Source: Odoribacter splanchnicus DSM 20712
Lineage (GTDB): Bacteria > Bacteroidota > Bacteroidia > Bacteroidales > Marinifilaceae
Length of the DNA: 64,000 nt
NCBI RefSeq assembly: GCF_000190535.1
Contig: NC_015160.1
Coordinates: 1,054,001-1,118,000, forward strand
Direction of reading: 5' to 3'
Below are positions 26,058-34,456 of this stretch, in pieces. Each line of letters starts with the position of its first letter. Positions within the stretch are counted from its first letter, which is position 1. The notes beneath the pieces were generated by a model that saw only the letters and a program-made list of their open reading frames with translations, was not told the origin of the DNA and made no database searches. The position numbers were made by a program, and so were the translations under genes.

Positions 26058-27176
26058 CTATGTATTTTTCCGCATGGGATAAGGAGTAAGGTTTTTGGCA
26101 TCAGGACACTCGTCGACCCGTAAACGGGGAAGATAGCCTTCTTTCTCTATTCGGACAGACTTGGACAAAGTCTGTTCCTGTAAGGGAAAAACTATTTTAA
26201 AAATCCCACGGACATCGGTCCTGGTTGTCCGATTATCGACAGTAACAACGGCATCCTGGACAGGCACCCCCTCTTGTTCATCGTAAACTATTCCCTGATA
26301 GACACCGAACGTACTGTCACGTTTCAACTCCAATGTCACATAGGTCGTCATTCCCCAGGAAAAATGTCCCTGAAAACGTAAAGTATCGTAATAACCGGCA
26401 TTAAATTCCAACATATACGGCCGTCCTTTATAATACGGCCGGATATTATCCAGGATTAAAACCGTATCCAAAGAACCGATATTCTGTTCTGTACCGTTGA
26501 AAATAATTTTTGCACAGGAAGGCAACGGCAATCGGTGAGATAAATCTTTCACGGTGAGCTCTACCCTTGAAGGAATAGCAAAAAAATAAAAGATAATCAG
26601 CAAAAAAGCCAGCATCGTAACGACATAACTACGACGTAACCTTTTCTCCCGCTGCCATCTCTGCCACAAACTATCGAAGCGAAGCGACAACATCCGGGCT
26701 ATAACTTTAATAAAAGCCCGTTCTTTACCGATCTCCTGTACATTGATCCCCAGCAACTCCTTATCCTTGGGTATATTCTTCAACGCCTGGGGGAAACATT
26801 CCTCTACAGCAGAACCGGCATGAGGAAGTCCTTCAACAATAAACGGGATGATATTTCCCAAACGTCCTTCGTCGATAAATACCTGAATTTCTTTGTTCAC
26901 CCATTCCGATCGTGAGGCATGAGGCGAACAGATAACAATAAGGAATTCAGAATTTTGTAATTGTTTTTCAAGTTCATCGCTTAATATACCACCCCCCAAA
27001 TCTGTCTTGTCCCGGAAGATTGGACGTAAATGCCTGGGCAATGACGGATTTGTCTTCTTTAGTATTGTAGGTAATTTATACCCTTCCAGTTTACGCTGAA
27101 GCCATTCCGCCCATTTTTCATCTTCACGCTTATAGCTTATAAAAGCATAATTATCGTAAATTCGTTTATTATCCAT
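26058..27176 (-). CDS. TIR-domain membrane protein with periplasmic beta domain
   Basis: Residues 1-150 form a TIR domain: YAFISYKREDEKWAEWLQRKLE, then LIVICSPHASRSEWVNKEIQVFIDEGR, with the Glu in SEWVNKEI at the place of the catalytic Glu of NAD-cleaving TIR domains. One membrane helix (YVVTMLAFLLIIFYFFAIP, about residues 184-202) and a periplasmic part with PEGA-like and CarboxypepD-like regions (GIVYDEQEGVPVQDAVVTVDN) follow. It begins 12 bases after the ECF sigma stop. A cytoplasmic TIR coupled to a periplasmic domain suggests signalling across the inner membrane; NAD cleavage is not proven. Confidence 0.8.
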   Translation of the reverse strand: MDNKRIYDNYAFISYKREDEKWAEWLQRKLEGYKLPTILKKTNPSLPRHLRPIFRDKTDLGGGILSDELEKQLQNSEFLIVICSPHASRSEWVNKEIQVFIDEGRLGNIIPFIVEGLPHAGSAVEECFPQALKNIPKDKELLGINVQEIGKERAFIKVIARMLSLRFDSLWQRWQREKRLRRSYVVTMLAFLLIIFYFFAIPSRVELTVKDLSHRLPLPSCAKIIFNGTEQNIGSLDTVLILDNIRPYYKGRPYMLEFNAGYYDTLRFQGHFSWGMTTYVTLELKRDSTFGVYQGIVYDEQEGVPVQDAVVTVDNRTTRTDVRGIFKIVFPLQEQTLSKSVRIEKEGYLPRLRVDECPDAKNLTPYPMRKNT

Positions 27177-27188
27177 CGGTCCTCTTTA

Positions 27189-27734
27189 TTATCCCAGGAA
27201 GAAAAAAAGAAATAACCGGGGATCCAATTTTTCCCGTAAAATTTCGAGCGCTTTGGCTTTCGCCTTTTTAACCGTACTATCCGAAACGCCCAATTGTTCG
27301 GCAATTTCAATATTTTTCAAACCTTCAATAAAACTTAATTCAAAAATCTGACGTTCCCTATCCGGCAAGCTGTGAATAGCATTGAACAACAACAACTGTG
27401 TCTCCTGGTCGATAACCGTATTGGCAAAAAATGCTTCATTTTCCAGCTGGGAAGAATATCGTTCCTGTGCTTTTCCTTTCCGGTAAAGGCTGATGATCTC
27501 ATTTTTTACAGAAGTGTATAAAAAAGATTTCAATGTATAGATAGAATCAAAAGAGTCTCTTCTTTTCCAGGCATTAAAAATAGCATTTTGTACGCAATCT
27601 TCTGCCAGAAAATCATGCCGGTCACCTGCATTTTTTACAGCATACAACAATAATCCCGGATAAATTCTACGGTAAAACAATTCCAATTGTCCTTTTTTAA
27701 AAGCCTGCAACACTTGTAAATCAGTAACTCCCAT
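27189..27734 (-). CDS. ECF-type RNA polymerase sigma factor
   Basis: The 181-residue protein carries a sigma region 2 (LYAVKNAGDRHDFLAEDCVQNAIFNAWKRRDSFDSIYTLKSFLYTSVKNEIISLYRK) and a region 4 (LPDRERQIFELSFIEGLKNIEIAEQLGVSDSTVKKAKAKALEIL). It lies 18 bases after the NfeD stop and 12 bases before the TIR gene on the same strand. No dedicated anti-sigma is adjacent; the membrane TIR protein or the FecR gene at 21291 could take that role. Confidence 0.88.
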   Translation of the reverse strand: MGVTDLQVLQAFKKGQLELFYRRIYPGLLLYAVKNAGDRHDFLAEDCVQNAIFNAWKRRDSFDSIYTLKSFLYTSVKNEIISLYRKGKAQERYSSQLENEAFFANTVIDQETQLLLFNAIHSLPDRERQIFELSFIEGLKNIEIAEQLGVSDSTVKKAKAKALEILREKLDPRLFLFFFLG

Positions 27735-27752
27735 CCTACTTAATTACAATCT

Positions 27753-29156
27753 TCATTTTTCACACTTCACGACATATACCTGTCCTGCCTGATACTTTTT
27801 TATCATCACCCGATTTCCTTTTTCGATATAATCTCCCAACAAAGAGACGGCATCATACACTTCTCCGCCTACTTCCACTTTCCCGGCAGGCCGCAAATCT
27901 GTCACCGCGATCCCCTGTTTGCCGATTTCTTCCCGTACCGACAAATCTACTCCTACATAACCGTCTTCCGGTTTTTGTTCAGCATGCAAGGCAAAAGCCC
28001 AACGACGGCTCCCGAATAATTTAGCCCCCAACCACATGCTCATCAACAAGGATACCAAAGAAGCACTCACCACCAGAAACAGGGAACGCACCAACGGACG
28101 TACAAAATCACCCAGGAAACGGAAAGAGAAATGATCTATCCCTGCAAAAACCAAGGCCACTATAATCAATACAATTCCGGAAATACCTGCTACACCGAAG
28201 CCCGGAATCACAAAAATTTCCAGAAGCAACAAGACGACTCCCACGACAAAAGCAATGATCTCCCAGTACCCGGCAAACCCTTCGAGATACAAGGGAGCGA
28301 AATAGAGCAGGCAAGCCGTCAGGGCGGCAGCCAAAGGAAAACCGATCCCCGGGGTCTGCAATTCGAAATAGATACCACCGACAATGACCATAATCAACAA
28401 TCCCTGTATCACGGGATTGATCAGAAAACCGATAATCCGATCGGTGACGGTAGGATGATAGCTCCGGATCGTATAGTTTTCAACCTGTTCTTTTTTCAAT
28501 ACTTCCTCCACACTTTCTGCCATTCCGTCACAAAAACCGTATTTCATGGCTTCCCGGGCAGTGAAAGTCACTACCCGTCCGCTATCGGTAATACCCTGGA
28601 TATAAATAGACTGATCCACCATGGCTTCGGCGATATGCGGATTCCGCTTCCAACGATAAACCGTATCCCTGCCCTGAACCAACGTATCCCTGCCCTGAGC
28701 TTCTGCCGTAGAACGAATCATCGAGCGCATATAGGACTGATATTTATCGGGCATCGCCTCACCCGTTTGATTCACGACCGTAGCCGCCCCGATATTCGCC
28801 CCCTCGCGCATATAGATTTTGTCGCAGGCAATAGAAATCAATGCCCCGGCAGAGGCAGCATTATTATCGATAAATACCCATACCGGTTTCCGTGAGTTCA
28901 GAATCATACTACGCAAAGAATCGGCATACACGACCATCCCACCGTAAGTATTCATATGAATTAAAATATAATCCGCCTTTTCCTGCCCGGCCAGGTCGAA
29001 AGATTTTCGGGCCAGACGCCACACTTCCGGACCGATCTCGTCTTTAATATCCACTTTATAAACGACTTTTTCGGGTTCGGCAGCCCCAAGCGTGTTCAAC
29101 CAGCAAATCCCCAGCACAAGCAAAACAAGCTTCCTGAACGTATATATCCCTGACAT
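27753..29156 (-). CDS. NfeD-family membrane serine protease (ClpP class)
   Basis: After a signal segment (LVLLVLGICWLNTLGAA), a ClpP-like domain shows YILIHMNTYGGMVVYADSLRSMI and FIDNNAASAGALISIACDKIYM, in which the Ser of ASAGA is the expected nucleophile. Four or five membrane helices and the cytoplasmic NfeD OB-fold (GKQGIAVTDLRPAGKVEVGGEVYDAV) follow. Such proteases act on membrane proteins or quality control. A TATATTTG element at 29194-29187 overlaps the upstream ATG at 29189, so the ATG at 29156 (MSGIYTFRK) is preferred. A short repeat duplicates GRDT in LVQGRDTVYR. It leads the operon with sigma, TIR and TPR genes. Confidence 0.85.
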   Translation of the reverse strand: MSGIYTFRKLVLLVLGICWLNTLGAAEPEKVVYKVDIKDEIGPEVWRLARKSFDLAGQEKADYILIHMNTYGGMVVYADSLRSMILNSRKPVWVFIDNNAASAGALISIACDKIYMREGANIGAATVVNQTGEAMPDKYQSYMRSMIRSTAEAQGRDTLVQGRDTVYRWKRNPHIAEAMVDQSIYIQGITDSGRVVTFTAREAMKYGFCDGMAESVEEVLKKEQVENYTIRSYHPTVTDRIIGFLINPVIQGLLIMVIVGGIYFELQTPGIGFPLAAALTACLLYFAPLYLEGFAGYWEIIAFVVGVVLLLLEIFVIPGFGVAGISGIVLIIVALVFAGIDHFSFRFLGDFVRPLVRSLFLVVSASLVSLLMSMWLGAKLFGSRRWAFALHAEQKPEDGYVGVDLSVREEIGKQGIAVTDLRPAGKVEVGGEVYDAVSLLGDYIEKGNRVMIKKYQAGQVYVVKCEK

Positions 29157-29186
29157 AAGCATCATCGGTATTTTGTAATAGGTAAA

Positions 29187-29194
29187 CAAATATA
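29187..29194 (-). promoter_or_regulatory. Putative -7 element of the NfeD operon
   Basis: TATATTTG on the minus strand matches TAnnTTTG and rules out the ATG at 29189 as the natural start. Confidence 0.55.
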
Positions 29195-29304
29195 AGCTTT
29201 TTTATCTTATCCAACTCCTTCCATCAAATTTTCTTTTATAAATATAAGATGCAGCCCGGCAAAATCAATCAAACAAATTTGTTGTTTTTGCTCCCGCCTT
29301 TGCA

Positions 29305-29312
29305 TATATTTG
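29305..29312 (+). promoter_or_regulatory. Putative -7 element of the beta-mannosidase gene
   Basis: TATATTTG matches TAnnTTTG, 27 bases before the ATG at 29340. Confidence 0.5.
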
Positions 29313-29339
29313 TAACGTTTCATTATTTCAATCCCGGTT

Positions 29340-31898
29340 ATGAGCAAATTTGTAATCACCTTAGTCGTTTTTTCACTCTATTCGATGAGTTTTGCCTCTA
29401 CCCCTCCCATACGGCAAGAGCTAGGAAATAACTGGCAATTCAGGCAATACCATATCGGTAAATGGTTACCGGCCGAAGTACCCGGGACAGTACATACCGA
29501 TCTGATAAACAATGGGATCATCGAAGATCCGTTCTATCGCGACAATGAAAAACACATCCAATGGATCGATAAAGCCGACTGGGAATATGAACTTCGTTTT
29601 CAGGTGGACGAACAATTGGCCGGGCAAAAACACAAACAACTCGTATTTCAGGGATTAGACACCTGGTGCGACATCACCCTGAACGGTCAGCCTCTTCTAT
29701 CTACCAACAATATGTTCAGGACCTGGAAAGCAGATGTCTCCGGCCTGCTTTCCGGTAAAGAAAATATACTGCATCTTCGCTTTCGTTCTCCCATCCGGCA
29801 AGGTATGAAAGAAATGGAAAAATACGGATTACCCTTGCCGGCTTCCAACGACCAAAGCGAAAACGGAGGAATGGGCCCTAACCGGGTGAGCGTTTTCAGC
29901 CGGAAAGCCCCTTATCATTTCGGTTGGGACTGGGGCCCGCGGTTAGTCACTTCAGGTATCTGGCGGCCGATTTTCCTGGAAGGCTGGGATGACCTGAATA
30001 TCGAACAGGTTTTTATCGAACAGCCGCAAGTCACTCCCGTACAAGCCGATTTGAAAGCATCTGTCCGTTTGACGACGGAACATCACGAAAAACTGATCGC
30101 AGAAGTAAAATGTGATTCCCGGATATTGGCGAAAAGCGAGGTGGAAACCCAACCGGGAGAAAACCGGTTAACCCTCCCGTTTACCATTAAAAAACCCAGA
30201 TTATGGTGGAGTAACGGTTTAGGAAAAGCCAACCTCTATTCATTCCGGATCGATTTGAAAAAAGACGGAAAAGTAGTTGCCAGCCGCGAAGTAACCACCG
30301 GTCTGCGTTCTCTGAAATTAGTACGCCGGCAAGATACCCAGGGAGAAACTTTCTACTTTGAATTGAACGGAATCCCTGTTTTTGCCAAAGGAGTCAATGC
30401 CATTCCCAACGATGTTTTTCTCCCCAGAATCAGTCGTTCGGATTACGAAAAAATGGTGACGGATGCCGCGAATGCCAATATGAATATGATCCGGATCTGG
30501 GGTGGAGGTATTTATGAAGACGATTATTTCTATGAACTCTGTGATCGCCACGGCATCATGGTCTGGCAGGATTTTATGTTTGCCTGTGCCATGTATCCCG
30601 GCAATCCTGAATTTCTGGAAAATGTAAAACAAGAAGCCGTCGATAACGTTATCCGGCTAAGAAATCATCCCTGTATAGCCCTGTGGTGTGGAAACAACGA
30701 AATAGATGCAGCCTGGAGAGGTTGGGGATGGAAAAGAGAGTATACCCAGCAACAACAAGAACGGATTTTCAAGGCCTACACCGATGTCTTCCATCGGCTC
30801 CTGCCCGAAGTGATTGAAAAATATACCGATGGAGACGATTACTGGCCTTCTTCACCGATGTCGGGACCGGAAATCGGAGACCATGAAATCCGTCCTGCCA
30901 ACCGGGGGGATAACCACTACTGGGGGGTATGGCACGAAAAACACAAGTTTGAAGAATACGAAAAAAACATCGGCCGTTTCATCAGTGAACACGGTTTCCA
31001 ATCCTTCCCTGAATTTGAAACCGTCCGGCAATACACTTTACCGGAAGATTACGACATCGAATCGGAGATCATGTCGGCTCATCAACGCAGTGGAATCGGC
31101 AACCTGCGCATCCGGGAATACATGGGCTGGTATTATCAGGTACCGGAAGATTTCGGGCAAATGCTGTACATGAGCCAGGTATTGCAAGCCCGGGCCATGC
31201 GAATAGCCATGGAAACACATCGGCGGCATATGCCCTATTGTATGGGATCGCTGGTTTGGCAGCTGAACGATTGCTGGCCGGTAGCCAGCTGGTCGACAAC
31301 CGATTATTACCACAACTGGAAAGCGGCCCAGTATGCGCTACGGGAAGCCTGCAAGCCGGTGATATTAGCTCCCCAGTTAACGGCAGACAGTCTGAAACTC
31401 TGGGTGGTAAACGATCTGCCAACTCCTCTCGCAGGAACCTATACCTTAGAGATAAAAGGATTCGACGGAAAACTGCATCAAACCCGGCAAGGCAAATATA
31501 AAATCAAAGCCAACGAAGCCGCCCCAATCGCAGCATCGTCAATCGCCGGTTTGCTGCAAGACAATTCACACCGGGAAACCATGGCCGTCATCACCATCCG
31601 GCAAGGCAAAAAAATCGTAGACCGCCAAAATGTATATTTTGCTCTACCGAAAGAGTTACTGCTCAGACAACCCGATATTCAGATTCAAATATCCGAAGAG
31701 CAAGGCAAAAAATACCTGACAGCCATCACCGACCGTCTGGCCTGTGATGTCATGTTTTACCTCCCCGGAGTAAAAGCGGTTTTTACAGACAACTATAAAG
31801 ATCTGCTCCCGGGTCACCCCTTCCGTACAGAAATCCGCACACCCCTCTCCAAAGAAGAAATCGAACAGCAAATCCGATGCAGATGGGTTGGAAAATAG
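29340..31898 (+). CDS. Glycoside hydrolase family 2 beta-mannosidase
   Basis: The 852-residue enzyme has a signal peptide, an N-terminal jelly-roll (LGNNWQFRQYHIGKWLPAEVPGTVHTDLI, a family hallmark), an immunoglobulin-like domain and the TIM barrel. The acid/base is Glu454 in CGNNEID and the nucleophile Glu550 in FISEHGFQS. These and HFGWDWGPRLVTSGIW identify the beta-mannosidase branch, which releases mannose from the non-reducing ends of mannosides. A periplasmic location is expected. It stands alone, divergent from the NfeD operon and convergent with the EI24 gene, with only 8 bases between stops. Confidence 0.92.
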   Translation: MSKFVITLVVFSLYSMSFASTPPIRQELGNNWQFRQYHIGKWLPAEVPGTVHTDLINNGIIEDPFYRDNEKHIQWIDKADWEYELRFQVDEQLAGQKHKQLVFQGLDTWCDITLNGQPLLSTNNMFRTWKADVSGLLSGKENILHLRFRSPIRQGMKEMEKYGLPLPASNDQSENGGMGPNRVSVFSRKAPYHFGWDWGPRLVTSGIWRPIFLEGWDDLNIEQVFIEQPQVTPVQADLKASVRLTTEHHEKLIAEVKCDSRILAKSEVETQPGENRLTLPFTIKKPRLWWSNGLGKANLYSFRIDLKKDGKVVASREVTTGLRSLKLVRRQDTQGETFYFELNGIPVFAKGVNAIPNDVFLPRISRSDYEKMVTDAANANMNMIRIWGGGIYEDDYFYELCDRHGIMVWQDFMFACAMYPGNPEFLENVKQEAVDNVIRLRNHPCIALWCGNNEIDAAWRGWGWKREYTQQQQERIFKAYTDVFHRLLPEVIEKYTDGDDYWPSSPMSGPEIGDHEIRPANRGDNHYWGVWHEKHKFEEYEKNIGRFISEHGFQSFPEFETVRQYTLPEDYDIESEIMSAHQRSGIGNLRIREYMGWYYQVPEDFGQMLYMSQVLQARAMRIAMETHRRHMPYCMGSLVWQLNDCWPVASWSTTDYYHNWKAAQYALREACKPVILAPQLTADSLKLWVVNDLPTPLAGTYTLEIKGFDGKLHQTRQGKYKIKANEAAPIAASSIAGLLQDNSHRETMAVITIRQGKKIVDRQNVYFALPKELLLRQPDIQIQISEEQGKKYLTAITDRLACDVMFYLPGVKAVFTDNYKDLLPGHPFRTEIRTPLSKEEIEQQIRCRWVGK

Positions 31899-31906
31899 CT
31901 ATTACT

Positions 31907-32677
31907 TTATTTAACAGATTTATCGTTCATCCTTTCTACTGCAATAGTACCGGCAATTACCGACAATAATGACACAAAACAACAAGCGGCCAGGCTTAGG
32001 GCCGGAATCATAAGAGCCAAAGCGAATACAGTACCTATTCCTGTCACCAAACCGATATTTTTATTCACATAACGGACGCTCTGTCTGACATTAAAACGCT
32101 TTCTCTCGATAGCATAATCGATAAAGGCAAAACCGTAAAAATAAGCCGAGGTAAAGAAGATGGCAAAAGGAGCGATTACCCCCACGAGCGGAATAAATGA
32201 GCAAAGAAATAATACAAAAGAAATAAACAACTGAAAAATCATATTTCTCAGGGCGATCAGAATTCCCCGAAAAATCTCCCAGGCAAACTGCCTGAAACTA
32301 AAGGGAAATTCCCTTCCGGTAAGATGAGCTTCCGTCCGTTCGGACAGCCAGGAATATACCGGCGACATAACGACAAGCACAATATATCCGCCGAAAGCAA
32401 CGAAAAGGAAGAAATACAGAATCCGCAATACAATCTTAATCAGCACGCTTGTCGTGGTCGTCACCCATTGCAGCCAGGAGATGCCCCCCACCCAGGCAGT
32501 AAGCTTAGCCTCGATCAAGCCGTACAGGCTATCTCCCGCTAAAGAAATCAGGATATTTCCCCCAATGAACAATAGCAATAAAATAATGACCGGAAAAAGT
32601 AAAAACCACCAGAATTTCCGGCTGAACAAAATTCCGAATGCTTTTCCATAAAGCTGTATCCCTGTAAAGAATCCCAT
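31907..32677 (-). CDS. EI24 domain / CysZ-like membrane protein
   Basis: The 256-residue protein has several long hydrophobic segments (FWWFLLFPVIILLLLFIGGNIL, ILYFFLFVAFGGYIVLVVMSPVYSWLSE) and the conserved helix-linker elements of EI24/CysZ proteins. CysZ of enterobacteria is a sulfate uptake protein; whether this homologue moves sulfate is not known. A TACATTTG promoter element is present at 32712-32705. It shares no operon with a neighbour. Confidence 0.75.
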   Translation of the reverse strand: MGFFTGIQLYGKAFGILFSRKFWWFLLFPVIILLLLFIGGNILISLAGDSLYGLIEAKLTAWVGGISWLQWVTTTTSVLIKIVLRILYFFLFVAFGGYIVLVVMSPVYSWLSERTEAHLTGREFPFSFRQFAWEIFRGILIALRNMIFQLFISFVLFLCSFIPLVGVIAPFAIFFTSAYFYGFAFIDYAIERKRFNVRQSVRYVNKNIGLVTGIGTVFALALMIPALSLAACCFVSLLSVIAGTIAVERMNDKSVK

Positions 32678-32704
32678 TTTATCAAACTCAATTTAAATTG
32701 AAGA

Positions 32705-32712
32705 CAAATGTA
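32705..32712 (-). promoter_or_regulatory. Putative -7 element of the EI24 gene
   Basis: TACATTTG on the minus strand matches TAnnTTTG, 27 bases before the ATG at 32677. Confidence 0.5.
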
Positions 32713-32746
32713 AGGAGGAAAAAGCAGATTTTCCGGCTATTTTTTC

Positions 32747-32754
32747 TATTTTTG
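32747..32754 (+). promoter_or_regulatory. Putative -7 element of purB
   Basis: TATTTTTG matches TAnnTTTG, about 77 bases before the purB ATG. Confidence 0.45.
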
Positions 32755-32830
32755 TGAGCAAAAATAGTGCAGATTGTCTGATTGAACCAAATTCGTAGAA
32801 CATAAATCTAATATTCACTTGTTATATACT

Positions 32831-34168
32831 ATGCAACCATTAACAGCAATATCCCCGATCGACGGGAGATACAGAGATAAAGTCGAAAATTTGTCCAATT
32901 ATTTTTCTGAAAGTGCTTTAATCCGTTACCGGGTAACGGTGGAGGTGGAATATTTTATTGCCTTATGCGAAATACCTCTTCCCCAATTGGCCGGTTTCAA
33001 TCACCAGACTTTCGAGCAATTACGGGAAATATACCTCAATTTCACCGTCGAAGATGCCCAGCGGATCAAAGACATCGAGAAAGTCACCAATCACGACGTG
33101 AAAGCTGTCGAATACTTTATCAAAGAAAAATTCGATGCTTTAAATCTGCAACCATACAAAGAATTCATCCATTTCGGCCTGACTTCACAGGATATCAACA
33201 ATACAGCGGTTCCCTGTTCGTTCCGGGATGCCGTTCACGATGTCTATTATCCTGTCATCGACGAACTGATCGCCAAACTCGAAGAGCTGGCCGAAGAATG
33301 GAAAGAAGTGCCGATGCTGGCCAAAACTCATGGACAACCGGCTTCTCCTACCCGTTTAGGGAAAGAGCTCAAAGTATTCACTTACCGGTTGAGCCGTCAG
33401 TTGGAGTTATTGAAAAAAGTAGCCATTTCCGGAAAATTCGGTGGAGCTACCGGTAACTTCAATGCACACAACATTGCTTTCCCGGAAATCGACTGGGCTG
33501 AATTCGGAAACCGCTTTTTAACTCAAAAATTAAAAATCGAACGGGAAACATACACTACCCAGATTTCCAATTACGATAATTTTGCAGCTCTGTTCGATAA
33601 CCTTCGAAGGATCAATAATATTATTATCGACCTCGACCGGGATTTCTGGACTTACATCTCGATGACTTATTTCAAACAGAAAATCAAAGCCGGTGAAGTC
33701 GGTTCGTCCGCTATGCCCCATAAAGTAAATCCGATCGATTTCGAAAATTCAGAAGGTAACCTGGGCATCGCCAATGCCATATTCGATCACCTGAGTAATA
33801 AGTTGCCGATTTCACGTCTTCAACGAGATCTCACCGACTCAACCGTACTGCGGAACATCGGTGTCCCTTTAGCCCATACGATTATTGCTGTCAAATCGAC
33901 TTTGAAAGGGTTGAACAAGCTTATTATCAATAAAGAAGCGATCGAAAAAGATCTCGAAAAAAACTGGGCGGTCGTGGCCGAAGCCATTCAAACCGTTCTG
34001 CGCCGTGAAGGATATCCCAACCCCTACGAAGCACTGAAAGCCTTGACACGTACCAACAACAAAATTACACAGGAATCTATCGCAGAATTTATCGACACAC
34101 TCGATATTTCAGCTGAACTGAAAAAAACTCTGAAACAGATTACTCCCTCGAATTATACAGGAATTTAG
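32831..34168 (+). CDS. purB: Adenylosuccinate lyase
   Basis: The enzyme splits adenylosuccinate and SAICAR in purine synthesis. The family signature is present in GSSAMPHKVNPIDFENSEGNLGIAN, with further motifs in TNHDVKAVEYFIKEKF, FGLTSQDINNTAVP and AKTHGQPASPTRLGKELKVF. The start is the ATG at 32831 (MQPLTAISPIDGRY); the upstream TTG at 32819 is unlikely. The 445 residues match bacterial PurB of the E. coli type. An array of 8-base repeats starts directly after the stop codon. Confidence 0.96.
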   Translation: MQPLTAISPIDGRYRDKVENLSNYFSESALIRYRVTVEVEYFIALCEIPLPQLAGFNHQTFEQLREIYLNFTVEDAQRIKDIEKVTNHDVKAVEYFIKEKFDALNLQPYKEFIHFGLTSQDINNTAVPCSFRDAVHDVYYPVIDELIAKLEELAEEWKEVPMLAKTHGQPASPTRLGKELKVFTYRLSRQLELLKKVAISGKFGGATGNFNAHNIAFPEIDWAEFGNRFLTQKLKIERETYTTQISNYDNFAALFDNLRRINNIIIDLDRDFWTYISMTYFKQKIKAGEVGSSAMPHKVNPIDFENSEGNLGIANAIFDHLSNKLPISRLQRDLTDSTVLRNIGVPLAHTIIAVKSTLKGLNKLIINKEAIEKDLEKNWAVVAEAIQTVLRREGYPNPYEALKALTRTNNKITQESIAEFIDTLDISAELKKTLKQITPSNYTGI

Positions 34169-34452
34169 TTAAAGAGTTGCTGAGTTATAGAGTTACTAAG
34201 TTATAGAGTTAAAGAGTTAAAGAGTTATGAAGTTTTGGAGTTTAAGAGTGCAACAACTCAGCAACTTAGCAACTCAGTAACTCAGTAACTCAGCAACTTA
34301 GCAACTCAGTAACTCAGCAACTTAGCAACTCAGTAACTCAGCAACTTAGCAACTTAGCAACTCAGCAACTTAGCAACTCAGTAACTCAGCAACTTAGCAA
34401 CTTAGCAACTCAGCAACTTAGCAACTCAGCAACTCAACAACTCAGCAACTTT
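34169..34452. repeat. Octamer repeat array, head to head, between purB and the exporter
   Basis: The first 80 bases (34169-34248) consist of units like AGTTATAG, AGTTAAAG and AGTTGCTG. From about 34253 to 34450 the units are the inverse type AACTCAGC, AACTTAGC and AACTCAGT with a strict 8-base period (about 24 units). The two halves can pair. The array starts at the purB stop and ends 7 bases before the exporter ATG, so it is the whole 5' leader of that gene. Confidence 0.8.
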
Positions 34453-34456
34453 ACCT

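Noticed and set aside
28131..28895. 254-residue plus-strand ORF
   Set aside because: Antisense shadow of the NfeD gene with low-complexity composition.
34249..34452. CRISPR array
   Set aside because: The units are contiguous 8-mers without spacers and no cas genes are near.
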